A stretch of DNA of 64,000 bases from Lachnospiraceae bacterium (lineage in GTDB: Bacteria > Bacillota > Clostridia > Lachnospirales > Lachnospiraceae): positions 98,853 through 162,852 of the forward strand of contig JAFZUY010000012.1 in assembly GCA_017618075.1 (NCBI GenBank). The letters are read 5' to 3'. Of the stretch, positions 8,810-17,784 are shown piece after piece (position 1 is the first letter of the stretch; every line of letters starts with the position of its first letter). Under the pieces are notes generated by a model. The model was given only the letters and a program-made list of their open reading frames with translations. It was not told the origin of the DNA and ran no database searches. Position numbers and translations under genes: made by a program.

Positions 8810-10237
8810 GTGAACGTTCTTTTGTTCAGACCGCGACCTGACAAAGAGACCATAGGACTTCAGAATGTAATGATCTGCGAGCCCTTAGAGCTCGAGTATA
8901 TTTCAGCGAACATCGAGGCGCTGGGACATACATGTACTATCGTGGATATGATAATCGAAAAGAAAAACGTGCCGTACTTTGTGAAGCTTTACAATCCCGA
9001 TGTTGTAGGCATCACAGGGTATATTTCGCATGTCAACATTATGAAAAGATATGCGAAAGAAGCCAAAGAAGTAAATGAAAACATAGTGACGATTATAGGC
9101 GGAGTTCATGCGGAGGTTAATCCCGCGGATTTCGAATCGCCCTACGTTGATTATATTATCCGTGCGAATGGCATCAGAACCTTTATTGATATTTTAAACA
9201 AACTCGAAAAAGAGAAAAACAATCCCAAAGAGAATGATGGCTCAAATAAGTCCGAAATAATCGGAGAAGAAGATGAAATAGAGTGTATCTATGTACCGGG
9301 TAAGAAACCTCCTAAAAAAGATACAACCTTTAATTATCTTTATCCCGACAGAGACAAGGTAAACAAATACCGTTCGAAGTATTATTACATGTTTCACAGA
9401 AACTGTACGCTTATTAAGACTTCGTTCGGCTGCCCGTATAACTGTAAATTCTGTTTCTGCCGTCAGATAATGGATGACCAGTATTTCGCAAGGGATTTGG
9501 AAGATATCGTAAATGAACTTGCGACGATTCCCGAGACAGAGATTTATATAGTTGATGACGACTTTTTAGTCGGAAGGGATAGAATCCTTAAGTTCTGCGA
9601 CCTCCTCGAACAAAGAGGCATTGAAAAGAAATATCTTATATACGGCCGTGCGGATTATATTGCAGCAAATGAAGATGTAATTAAGCGATTTAAGGAAGTC
9701 GGATTAAGAGCAGTTATAGTAGGCCTTGAATCCTGCGATTCCAAACAGCTTGACGATTACAACAAGCGTACCAATGTTGCCATAAACGAAAAGGCCGTCG
9801 GTATTTTAAAGAAATACGATGTCGAATGCTACGGTACATTTATTTTGGGACTCGACTGGACCTGGGATGACTTTAATGCATTATACAAATGGATTAAAAA
9901 GCTTGGCCTTGTATTTGTAAATCTACAGCCCTTAACTCCACTTCGCGGAACGGATATTTACGAAAAATTCAAACCCAGGTTCATTGTGAGAGAGGATGAA
10001 TACGAGAAGTGGGATCTGGCACACCTCGTGGTTCGTCCGGACAATATTTCCGTCAGAAAATATTACTGGTATACGATGGTTTTATATTACAGGATTACGG
10101 CTAATCCTATAAGCGGCTGGTACATGGTTAAAAAGTACGGTCTTCACGATACGCTTAAATTAAGCATTGGTGCGGTTGCGGTTAACAACCAGTATTGGAA
10201 GAAATTTATTGAAGGTGAAAAATGCAAGAAGAATTAA
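8810..10237 (+). CDS. B12-binding-type radical SAM protein 1
   Basis: The 475-residue protein has an N-terminal Rossmann-like cobalamin-binding-type domain (about 1-140, with GITGYISH and IIGGVHAEV) and a radical SAM barrel. The cluster-binding motif is C208-x3-C212-x2-C215 in CPYNCKFC. The usual B12 ligand motif DxHxxG is not seen, as in many members of this class. A DDDFLV segment and a YNK segment are shared with the next three genes. There is a charged, low-complexity insert before the barrel (about 140-165). The start is a GTG at 8810 behind AAGGAG. Members of this class do methylations, ring contractions and C-C bond formation; the reaction here is unknown. Confidence 0.8.
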   Translation: MNVLLFRPRPDKETIGLQNVMICEPLELEYISANIEALGHTCTIVDMIIEKKNVPYFVKLYNPDVVGITGYISHVNIMKRYAKEAKEVNENIVTIIGGVHAEVNPADFESPYVDYIIRANGIRTFIDILNKLEKEKNNPKENDGSNKSEIIGEEDEIECIYVPGKKPPKKDTTFNYLYPDRDKVNKYRSKYYYMFHRNCTLIKTSFGCPYNCKFCFCRQIMDDQYFARDLEDIVNELATIPETEIYIVDDDFLVGRDRILKFCDLLEQRGIEKKYLIYGRADYIAANEDVIKRFKEVGLRAVIVGLESCDSKQLDDYNKRTNVAINEKAVGILKKYDVECYGTFILGLDWTWDDFNALYKWIKKLGLVFVNLQPLTPLRGTDIYEKFKPRFIVREDEYEKWDLAHLVVRPDNISVRKYYWYTMVLYYRITANPISGWYMVKKYGLHDTLKLSIGAVAVNNQYWKKFIEGEKCKKN

Positions 10238-11550
10238 GAGTATTGCTTATTCGTCCCAAATACACATCTCTGGTAGCTCACCTTGAGCCCCTCGGACTTG
10301 AATACCTTATGGGGCTTGCAAGGGATATGGGCATTCCATGCGATATCCACGATGAATTCGATCATCCGTGGACATTTCGCTTTTCAAGAATGTGTCGCGT
10401 CATAAAAAAGGGCAATTACAATTACATAGGTCTTAATGCGAATGCCAATACTGTGGATTATATCAACAAGCGTGCAGCACAGCTTAAGAAAAAATTTCCC
10501 GATATCAAAATTATGGTAGGCGGTCCCGAAGCGGAGATGAACTATAAGGAATTCTGCGTGGATGATGTTGACTTCGTATATTACGACAACGGTCTGTCGA
10601 CATTAAAGAAAATGTGGGAGTCTGATTTATCAAGTGAAGTACTTGATAAATTAAGCGGTATTGCTTTTAAGAAAGACGGTGAGTGGGTCATAAAAGAAAA
10701 GGGTGAACCCGTTTGCGGATTTATCAACAAGCCCGACAGAACTGCCTTTTACAGAGGTCTTAAGAAAAATTACATTTTCATGAAAGGCAAATTTGCCTTA
10801 AGCAAGGCATCGTTTTCGTGTCCTTTTAACTGCGCTTTCTGTTATTGTACGAAGATGAATTCAGGGGCTTATACAGAGCGTGACATCATGGAAGTTGTCA
10901 ATGAAATCGAAGAGATTAAGCATGATAAAATCTGGTTTGTCGATGATACGTTTTTCTTCCACAAGGAGAGAGTTGAGACCTTCTGTAATGAGATAATAAA
11001 GCGTGGAATCAAGAAGCATTTCATGGCATATTCGAGAGCCGATTTTATTGCCGCACATCCCGAAGTTTTGCCTCTTGCATATGAAGCAGGATTCAGGGAT
11101 ATTTTAATCGGTCTTGAAGCGATAAGCGACGAAACGCTTGATGAATATAACAAGCAGACATCCAGAGACGATAACATTATGGCGATTAAAAATCTTCATG
11201 ATGCGGGAATCGTATGTAACGGCCTTTTTGTAATAAACTACACGGCTACGAGAGACGATTACAGAAAGCTTATTAAATTTATTCATGAGAATAATCTTTT
11301 ATGGGTTGTATTCGGAATTTTCACACCTTATAAGGGTACGGATGCCTATGATGAATATAAGGACAAGGTAATTAACTTTAAGTCCTGGAGATTGGACGGT
11401 ACGCATATTACGCTTAAGCCTACCAATATGTCGTCGCTTGAATATATGCTAAGGTACTATTGGATACATGTTTTGACATATCCTAAAATAATGGTTCGAA
11501 CGCTGTTTGGAACCGCATACGATACGAAGATAAAGGGCTGGTTTAAATGA
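10222..11550 (+). CDS. B12-binding-type radical SAM protein 2
   Basis: The 442-residue protein is a paralogue of its neighbours. The N-terminal domain contains LEPLGLEYLM and VGGPEAEM; the radical SAM motif is C200-x3-C204-x2-C207 in CPFNCAFC. The middle carries the shared DDTFFF and IGLEAIS segments, and the C-terminus has LKPTNMS, typical of BchE/anaerobic magnesium-protoporphyrin-cyclase-like enzymes. It overlaps the previous gene by 16 bases, and GAAGGTG precedes the ATG. No DxHxxG motif is seen, so cobalamin binding is expected by family but not proven. Confidence 0.8.
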   Translation: MQEELRVLLIRPKYTSLVAHLEPLGLEYLMGLARDMGIPCDIHDEFDHPWTFRFSRMCRVIKKGNYNYIGLNANANTVDYINKRAAQLKKKFPDIKIMVGGPEAEMNYKEFCVDDVDFVYYDNGLSTLKKMWESDLSSEVLDKLSGIAFKKDGEWVIKEKGEPVCGFINKPDRTAFYRGLKKNYIFMKGKFALSKASFSCPFNCAFCYCTKMNSGAYTERDIMEVVNEIEEIKHDKIWFVDDTFFFHKERVETFCNEIIKRGIKKHFMAYSRADFIAAHPEVLPLAYEAGFRDILIGLEAISDETLDEYNKQTSRDDNIMAIKNLHDAGIVCNGLFVINYTATRDDYRKLIKFIHENNLLWVVFGIFTPYKGTDAYDEYKDKVINFKSWRLDGTHITLKPTNMSSLEYMLRYYWIHVLTYPKIMVRTLFGTAYDTKIKGWFK

Positions 11551-12860
11551 CACAGAAATACATGTTTGTCAGAGTACATTATGATAAAAGAGTCGCAAGC
11601 CTCGAGCCATTGGGGCTTGAGTATTTAATGGCTGCCGTTAAGGCTGAAGGGAAGTTTGGCCTTATACACGACGAAAGCATTGAAAGTTCTTTCGGACGAT
11701 TCTCGAGACTTCTTAAAAAAGTGGATGATAACGGCATTACGATAGTCGGCTTTTCGATAATGTCAAATACCGCATGGTATGTGCTTAAACTCATTCACAA
11801 ATTAAAGAAAGCCAGACCTGATGTAAAGATTATGGTAGGCGGTCCCGAAGTTGTAGTAAATTTTGAGGATTTTATGATAGAAGATGTGGACTACGTGTCT
11901 TTTGACAACGGTCTTGATTCTTTCAGACTGGCACTAAGAAATGACTTTGACGAAGAGGTAATCAAAACCTGTACAGGCTTTGCCGGAAAGATAAACGGAG
12001 AGTGGTTTTTAAATAAAAAGGGCGAGCCGATAAGTGATTACGGTTTACTTCCCGACAGGAGTTTCTTTTATGAGAACAGATCCAAATTCCGTGTGCTTGC
12101 AAAGGGCTGTTTTTCGATGATGAAGACCGCATTTTCCTGTCCGCAGAACTGCAAGTTCTGTATCTCAAGACAGTTTAACAGCTGTACCTACAGGGAAAGA
12201 ACCGTGGAAGACGTAATCAATGAAATCATATCCATCGACAACGATAAGATATTTATTATAGACGATGATTTTCTGGTAAACAGAGACCGCGTTCTGGCTA
12301 TCTGTGAAAAGCTTATAGAACTTGATTTAAAAAAGACTTTTATGATCTTTGCGAGAGCGGACAGCATCTGCAGATGCGAGGATATTTTCCCGATTATCTA
12401 CAAAGCGGGTTTCCGCGATATGTTAGTCGGCCTTGAAGCGGTTGAAGATTCGACACTTGAAAAATACAACAAAAATTCGAGCGTTGAACTAAATATGCGT
12501 GCGGTTAAAATCTTACGCGAATACGAAATGGTATGCGTGGGACTTTTCGTAATCAACTACGATTTTAAGCACAAGGACTTTATGAACATCAACAAGTTCA
12601 TCAAAAAGGAAAAGCTTATATGGGTGCTTTTTAGTATATTAATTCCCTTTAAGGGAACGCCCGTATATGAGGAAAACAAAGACCGACTCTACCATTACAA
12701 ATACAGAAGAACGGGCGGTACGAGCGTACTGATGAAACCCTCGAATATGCCCATGCTTTTGTTTAAGCTCGAGTTTCATTTTCTTTACTATGTAAATTAT
12801 CCGCGTATTTACTGGGCCGGTTTAACACATATGTTTAACAAAAGATATAAAAACAAATGA
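11547..12860 (+). CDS. B12-binding-type radical SAM protein 3
   Basis: The 437-residue protein has the same layout as its neighbours: an N-terminal cobalamin-binding-type domain with LEPLGLEYLM and VGGPEVVV, radical SAM motif C198-x3-C202-x2-C205 in CPQNCKFC, then DDDFLV and VGLEAVE. It overlaps the preceding and following genes by four bases each (ATGA), which signals translational coupling. It looks most similar to protein 2, especially in the first 120 residues. Its specific reaction cannot be assigned. Confidence 0.8.
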   Translation: MTQKYMFVRVHYDKRVASLEPLGLEYLMAAVKAEGKFGLIHDESIESSFGRFSRLLKKVDDNGITIVGFSIMSNTAWYVLKLIHKLKKARPDVKIMVGGPEVVVNFEDFMIEDVDYVSFDNGLDSFRLALRNDFDEEVIKTCTGFAGKINGEWFLNKKGEPISDYGLLPDRSFFYENRSKFRVLAKGCFSMMKTAFSCPQNCKFCISRQFNSCTYRERTVEDVINEIISIDNDKIFIIDDDFLVNRDRVLAICEKLIELDLKKTFMIFARADSICRCEDIFPIIYKAGFRDMLVGLEAVEDSTLEKYNKNSSVELNMRAVKILREYEMVCVGLFVINYDFKHKDFMNINKFIKKEKLIWVLFSILIPFKGTPVYEENKDRLYHYKYRRTGGTSVLMKPSNMPMLLFKLEFHFLYYVNYPRIYWAGLTHMFNKRYKNK

Positions 12861-14215
12861 AAATACTCCTTATCAAGCCGGAAACGGTTGGGATATTCAG
12901 TTTTACATACCTTGTAGACCATGAGCCCTTGGAGATGGAATACCTCTATACGGTTTTCACGAAGGACGGCCATGAAGCTATAATCTACGACAGAAGGTAT
13001 GAACCGATATCCCTAAAAAAGAAACTGAATAAGGAAAAGCCCGATGTGGTTTGCATCACAGGTTATATCACGCAGGAAAAGCTCATAAAAAAGCTTTGTG
13101 TGGCGATTAAAAAATTTAGACCTGAGGCTAAGGTTATTTTAGGCGGTTCGCATGTGGAAATAAATTACGAGAACTTTTATGATTCCAAAGCGGATTACCT
13201 TTATCTTTTGTCGGGTTTAGACAATATGTGCAGGCTCGTAAAAGACATAGAGAAAAACGATTCTTCAGATATCGAGGAAATCCCCGGTATCTGTTTTAAG
13301 AAAGACGGAGAGTGGGTAAGTAACCCCAAGATTTTCGAAACTCCCGAAGATTTGCCCGTTCCCGACAGAACGCATTTTTACAAGAACAAATTCCGTTTCA
13401 GGTATCTGTGCTTTAAACCGCTTGCGCTTGTAAAGAATTCATACAGCTGTCAGAGAAACTGCAATTTCTGTTTTTGTACCAATCGTAACGGCGGAAGATA
13501 TGCATGCAGAAGCGTCGACAAGCTCGTCGATGAAATCGCATCTTTAGATGTTCCGGCTGTGCATATTACGGACGACAATTTCCTGGTAAACAGAGAGTAT
13601 CTAAAGGAATTTATAAGGCTCGTAAAAGAAAAAGACATACATAAAAAATATCTTATATACGGACGTGCTGATTTTATCGCAAATAACGAAGACATCATAA
13701 AAGAACTCGCCGAGATCGGTCTCGCTCTTATTATGGTCGGACTTGAAGCCACAAATGACGAAGAACTCGATTCGTACAACAAGCATGTATCTCTCCATGA
13801 AAACGAAGAGTGTATTCGTATATTATCCGAGAACCATATTTTCTGCGCGGGACTTTTCATCGTTCATCAGGCGATGACAAAAGAAGATTTCAAAAAGCTT
13901 TACAAATGGATTGCTTCAAGGGATATTATTCCGACCGTATCCGTATTTACTCCGATGCAGGGCTCTGCGATGTATAAGGAGTATGAGGATAAGCTTATTA
14001 CCAAGGACGTGACCAAGCAGGATTTATTCCACTGCCTGTTAAAGCCTGAGCATATGAGTGTAAGGCGCTTTACCTTTGAGTATTACAAGCTTTCGATGGG
14101 ACTCGCGTTTAAAAACAGAAAATCACCGCTTTATGCGGATAACGAATATTTTAAGGGAATGCTTCATATCATTGCGGTAATTCTTTTAAAGATTAAGAGA
14201 GTATTTGTACTATAA
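12857..14215 (+). CDS. B12-binding-type radical SAM protein 4
   Basis: The 452-residue protein is the fourth tandem paralogue. Its cluster motif is C198-x3-C202-x2-C205 in CQRNCNFC, with Q in place of the P that follows the first cysteine in its sisters. DDNFLV and VGLEATN segments and a C-terminal LKPEHMS segment are present. The N-terminus, with HEPLEMEYLY and LGGSHVEI, is closer to protein 1. It begins by a four-base overlap with the previous gene. Function within the pathway is unknown. Confidence 0.8.
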   Translation: MKILLIKPETVGIFSFTYLVDHEPLEMEYLYTVFTKDGHEAIIYDRRYEPISLKKKLNKEKPDVVCITGYITQEKLIKKLCVAIKKFRPEAKVILGGSHVEINYENFYDSKADYLYLLSGLDNMCRLVKDIEKNDSSDIEEIPGICFKKDGEWVSNPKIFETPEDLPVPDRTHFYKNKFRFRYLCFKPLALVKNSYSCQRNCNFCFCTNRNGGRYACRSVDKLVDEIASLDVPAVHITDDNFLVNREYLKEFIRLVKEKDIHKKYLIYGRADFIANNEDIIKELAEIGLALIMVGLEATNDEELDSYNKHVSLHENEECIRILSENHIFCAGLFIVHQAMTKEDFKKLYKWIASRDIIPTVSVFTPMQGSAMYKEYEDKLITKDVTKQDLFHCLLKPEHMSVRRFTFEYYKLSMGLAFKNRKSPLYADNEYFKGMLHIIAVILLKIKRVFVL

Positions 14216-14218
14216 ATC

Positions 14219-15538
14219 ATGAAGAAAAAACTTTTGTTAATCCAGCCGACTCCTTACGATCAGTACGGTAAGCTGGTAAAAAAGAAAAAATTATATTTTG
14301 TCGGTCTTGCGCTTCCTTTGCTTGCAGCCTTAACGCCCGATGATTTTGAGGTAGAGCTTTGCTACGAGACGATAGAAGATGTCCCCTTTGACACTGATGC
14401 GGAATTAATCGGTATCAGCAGTATGGGTCATGCGGTAATGCGTACCATCGATATTGCAAAGAAGTTTAAGGAACTCGGAAAGACTGTAATCCTAGGCGGC
14501 TACATGGTGTCCTTAATGCCCGAGGAAGCAAAGAAATATGCCGATGCCGTAATGATAGGAGACTCCGAGGAAACCTGGGGCGAGATGATAAACGATTATC
14601 TAAACGGCACCCTGAAAGAGTATTACAAAAAGAAACTGACCAAGCTTGAGACTCCGCTTCCGAAATACGAGCTTGTATTAAATAAAAGAATCGGTAATTT
14701 TTTGCCGGTTCAGGCAGGAAGAGGATGTACCAAGACCTGCAGTTTCTGTTCCATATACTGCCTTTATCACGGACAGTATTTAAGAAGAAATATTCCCGAT
14801 GTAATGCGTGACATTAAGCGTATAAAAGAACTGGGCTTTAAGCAGTTTCTTTTACTCGACGACAATCTTTTTTCAGACAGAAATTATGCACTTGAACTTT
14901 GTAAGGAAATATCCAAAGTAAAAATGCACTGGATGACTCAGTGCTCTATAGATATTGCAAAGGATGAAGAACTTTTAACCGCCGTTGCAAAGAGCGGCTG
15001 CTATGCGTTAAGCTTCGGTCTTGAGAGCATAAGCCGTGAAAGTCTTGTAGGCATGCAGAAAGCCTGGGCACATCCCGACGAATATTCAAAACAGCTTAAA
15101 ATCATCAGAAAGCATGGTATAGATATCTCTACGGAAATGGTAGTAGGAGCGGAAGGGGATACGCTTGAATCAATTAAGGCTACCGCGAGATTTATCGAGG
15201 ATAACAAAATTGCCGTACCGAGATTTTATATATTAACACCTATTCCCGGTACTCAGTATTACGACGAGATGAAAGAGCAGGATCGAATATACAATACCGA
15301 TATGTATTCCTACAATGCCTGCGAAGCTGTTCATATTCCAAAGAACATGACGCCCGAGGAACTGACCAAAGCATACTGGGAGCTTTACAACGATGTATAT
15401 TCCATCAGGTGTATTTTAAAAAGAACTATCTTTAGTGACTGTCTTATAAAGAGGCCGTATAATGCGGTATTTTACCTTGGCGTAAATCTTTTTTACAGAT
15501 ATCACATAAAGCACGGAATCGTTCCGAATATTGTATAG
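14219..15538 (+). CDS. B12-binding-type radical SAM protein 5, divergent member
   Basis: The 439-residue protein belongs to the same broad class but is clearly different from the preceding four. The B12-type domain shows LIGISSMGH and ILGGYMVSLMPEE; the cluster motif is C170-x3-C174-x2-C177 in CTKTCSFC, inside the common GRGC context. Later segments FGLESIS and LTPIPGTQYYDEM match general B12-radical SAM proteins. It starts three bases after the previous stop. This member probably does a separate step from the four paralogues. Confidence 0.8.
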   Translation: MKKKLLLIQPTPYDQYGKLVKKKKLYFVGLALPLLAALTPDDFEVELCYETIEDVPFDTDAELIGISSMGHAVMRTIDIAKKFKELGKTVILGGYMVSLMPEEAKKYADAVMIGDSEETWGEMINDYLNGTLKEYYKKKLTKLETPLPKYELVLNKRIGNFLPVQAGRGCTKTCSFCSIYCLYHGQYLRRNIPDVMRDIKRIKELGFKQFLLLDDNLFSDRNYALELCKEISKVKMHWMTQCSIDIAKDEELLTAVAKSGCYALSFGLESISRESLVGMQKAWAHPDEYSKQLKIIRKHGIDISTEMVVGAEGDTLESIKATARFIEDNKIAVPRFYILTPIPGTQYYDEMKEQDRIYNTDMYSYNACEAVHIPKNMTPEELTKAYWELYNDVYSIRCILKRTIFSDCLIKRPYNAVFYLGVNLFYRYHIKHGIVPNIV

Positions 15539-15563
15539 GGATGAATAAAAGAGGGGGAATAAA

Positions 15564-17003
15564 ATGAGACTGGGAACTTCTTCTCCGACAAAAAATTTTA
15601 AAAGATTATTGGCAGGGTTTCTGGCAGCAGGCACAGCATTGATTTTCTGTGCCTGCGAACTGCCGGGCGGTGAGATTAATTATGGTGATAAGGATAAAGG
15701 TACTTACCATGCACATATAGTAAGCTCTGTAGATATACCGATTGAAGTGCCTGAAGAAAAGCCGGATCCCGGATACAAAGAAACTTACGAATCTGCCATG
15801 ATGAATTTTGTTGTTCCGAATGATTTTGACAAAATGGAATATTTTTCAAGGGAAGATTTTGAAGCAAAGAATCCTTCGAAAGAATATTCCTATGATGAAA
15901 CTTTGGCCGTGACTGAAGCATATTTTTCATATATGGAAGAACTTTATGATACGGGCTGGCAGGTTAAGTTTAATTTTATCTGCATTAATAACGACAATCT
16001 GCCCGAACTGGTTTATGCATCCTATTCGGGAGATATGTCTGCAGCCGTATCCGTCGAATTTCATTTTTGTACGTATGATTTAGATGCCGGTGAAGTAATC
16101 GAAATCGGAAGCTTCTGTTCACTGTACGGAATGAGTCTCTTTTATGTTGAAAGGGAAAATCTTCTCTGGTATTCGGAATATAACGATTATGATTCATATT
16201 TGAACACTTATTTTGTAACTGTTAATCAGGACAATAAATTTGAACTGGTCGCATCTTTTAAGAAGGATTATCTTAATTACGATTCGAACTCTGTGGCGTA
16301 TGTAAATAATATTGAAACCGATTCGGATACATGTTCGGATTATCAGGATCAATTCACTTATCTTAACAAAGAAAGAAAAGAAATCGAGTCTTATTCTTTA
16401 AATACGCTGATATCGCTCAAGGGAATCTATGAGTATACCTATAATGAATACGAATATGAGAATTACTACAAGCAGTATGAAGATGACTGGCTTGAAGCAG
16501 CATATGAGTCTTATGCCGAAGTACTTAAAGAAAAGGCAGATGAAGTAGGATATTATTTTGCATTTCTTGATGGGGACAATATTCCCGAAATGTTTGTTAA
16601 ATACGACGACAGTATATGTCTCTTCAGAACCAGTGTTTATAAGGGCGATGAAGGTTTTTCAAGATATTCTTACGTAGTGACAAATTCGGAGTTTAACGGA
16701 GATATTTTCTTCGCCGATTATTGCAGGATTATTTGTAATAAGTATACGGAAAACGACAGTATGGAAAACTACAGTCTTTATGGCGGTTATGATGTATATC
16801 CGATGCAAAGATATATGCTTTCGGCAGACGGAAAATACTATTTAAACGGCTGTCCTGTTAAAAAAGAAAGATATGAGGATTTCATCGGAAGGTGGGATGA
16901 ATATACATTTACCGAAATATCTGAAGATGATTTCTATTACAATAATGATGAGAAAAACGTTAAAAAGAATTTCTATGAAGCAATAAAAAATTACAATCCT
17001 TAA
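15564..17003 (+). CDS. Large secreted lipoprotein, unknown function
   Basis: The 479-residue protein has a basic N-terminus, a hydrophobic stretch (about 14-30) and a cysteine at 31 in FCAC-E, consistent with a lipoprotein signal peptide. The mature part is rich in Y, D and E. Two similar segments, INNDNLPELVYA and LDGDNIPEMFVKY, resemble short D-x-N/D-x-D-type calcium-binding or FG-GAP-like repeats. It follows the last radical SAM gene by 25 bases with a strong GAGGGGG ribosome site and no terminator, so it may belong to the operon. I do not recognise a family. Confidence 0.7.
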   Translation: MRLGTSSPTKNFKRLLAGFLAAGTALIFCACELPGGEINYGDKDKGTYHAHIVSSVDIPIEVPEEKPDPGYKETYESAMMNFVVPNDFDKMEYFSREDFEAKNPSKEYSYDETLAVTEAYFSYMEELYDTGWQVKFNFICINNDNLPELVYASYSGDMSAAVSVEFHFCTYDLDAGEVIEIGSFCSLYGMSLFYVERENLLWYSEYNDYDSYLNTYFVTVNQDNKFELVASFKKDYLNYDSNSVAYVNNIETDSDTCSDYQDQFTYLNKERKEIESYSLNTLISLKGIYEYTYNEYEYENYYKQYEDDWLEAAYESYAEVLKEKADEVGYYFAFLDGDNIPEMFVKYDDSICLFRTSVYKGDEGFSRYSYVVTNSEFNGDIFFADYCRIICNKYTENDSMENYSLYGGYDVYPMQRYMLSADGKYYLNGCPVKKERYEDFIGRWDEYTFTEISEDDFYYNNDEKNVKKNFYEAIKNYNP

Positions 17004-17018
17004 GTTTGGAGAATAAAC

Positions 17019-17669
17019 GTGAAAAAATATAAACTTGCAATCTTTGATATGGACGGTACGATTCTTGATACATTAGAGGATTTAACCGATTCAACCAACT
17101 ATGCATTAAGGAAAAACGGATTTCGTGAACTTGGTATAGACGATGTCAGAAAAATAGTCGGAAACGGTCTTTACATGGAAGCCAAAAGAGCCACACCCGA
17201 AGGCACAGACGAAGATACCGTAATGGCAGTGTATAACGATCTTTTTTCATATTACAAGGACCATAATGAAATAAAAACAAAGCCCTACGACGGGATAGTA
17301 GAAATCATAAAAGAACTAAAAGCGGAGGGCATTAAAACAGCGGTTGTTTCTAACAAGGCTGATATAGGTGTACAGAAGCTGGCGGAGAAATATTTTACGA
17401 ACTGTTTTGACTGTGCCATGGGAGAAACAAAAGGCTTTGCGCTTAAGCCCGAGCGTGATATGGTGGATGAAATACTTCGCCGTATGAATATAAAGACAGA
17501 GGATGCCGTATATATCGGAGATTCGAATGTCGATATGGAGACGGCCATTAATTCCGAAATGGATTTCATAGGAGTATCCTGGGGATTCAGAGGAAGAAAA
17601 AAGCTTGAAGAATATGGTGTAAAAACGATAGCGGATACGTCGGAAGATCTGCTTAAAATACTGCTTTAA
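17019..17669 (+). CDS. HAD-superfamily phosphatase, phosphoglycolate phosphatase-like
   Basis: The 216-residue enzyme has the HAD motifs in order: FDMDGTILDT (nucleophile and acid/base aspartates), VSNKAD (motif II), a lysine in the GFALKPE segment, and YIGDSNVDMETA (motif IV). The helical cap at about 15-85 fits the Gph/PGMB subfamily. Physiological substrates of this group range from phosphoglycolate to nucleotides and sugar phosphates, so the substrate is unknown. It starts at a GTG behind TTGGAG, 15 bases after the lipoprotein gene, so it could be the last gene of the long operon. Confidence 0.8.
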   Translation: MKKYKLAIFDMDGTILDTLEDLTDSTNYALRKNGFRELGIDDVRKIVGNGLYMEAKRATPEGTDEDTVMAVYNDLFSYYKDHNEIKTKPYDGIVEIIKELKAEGIKTAVVSNKADIGVQKLAEKYFTNCFDCAMGETKGFALKPERDMVDEILRRMNIKTEDAVYIGDSNVDMETAINSEMDFIGVSWGFRGRKKLEEYGVKTIADTSEDLLKILL

Positions 17670-17684
17670 GACGAATTTTGGCAA

Positions 17685-17751
17685 CTTGGTAATTTGCTTT
17701 GTACCGCTTGGTATCCGAGGTATTGATATACCACTTCCACTTAGATAAGAT
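17685..17751 (+). promoter_or_regulatory. Promoter with candidate LytTR direct repeats
   Basis: CTTGGTA occurs at 17685-17691 and again at 17707-17713, exactly 22 bases apart (two helical turns). A promoter follows: TTGATA (17723-17728), 17 bases, TAAGAT (17746-17751). Paired direct repeats with this spacing, just upstream of the -35 element, are the usual arrangement for LytTR activators, and a LytTR gene lies in the operon below. The repeats do not closely match the published LytTR consensus. Confidence 0.45.
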
Positions 17752-17784
17752 GTGCTCATAAAGACAATCTAAGGAGGATTAAAC

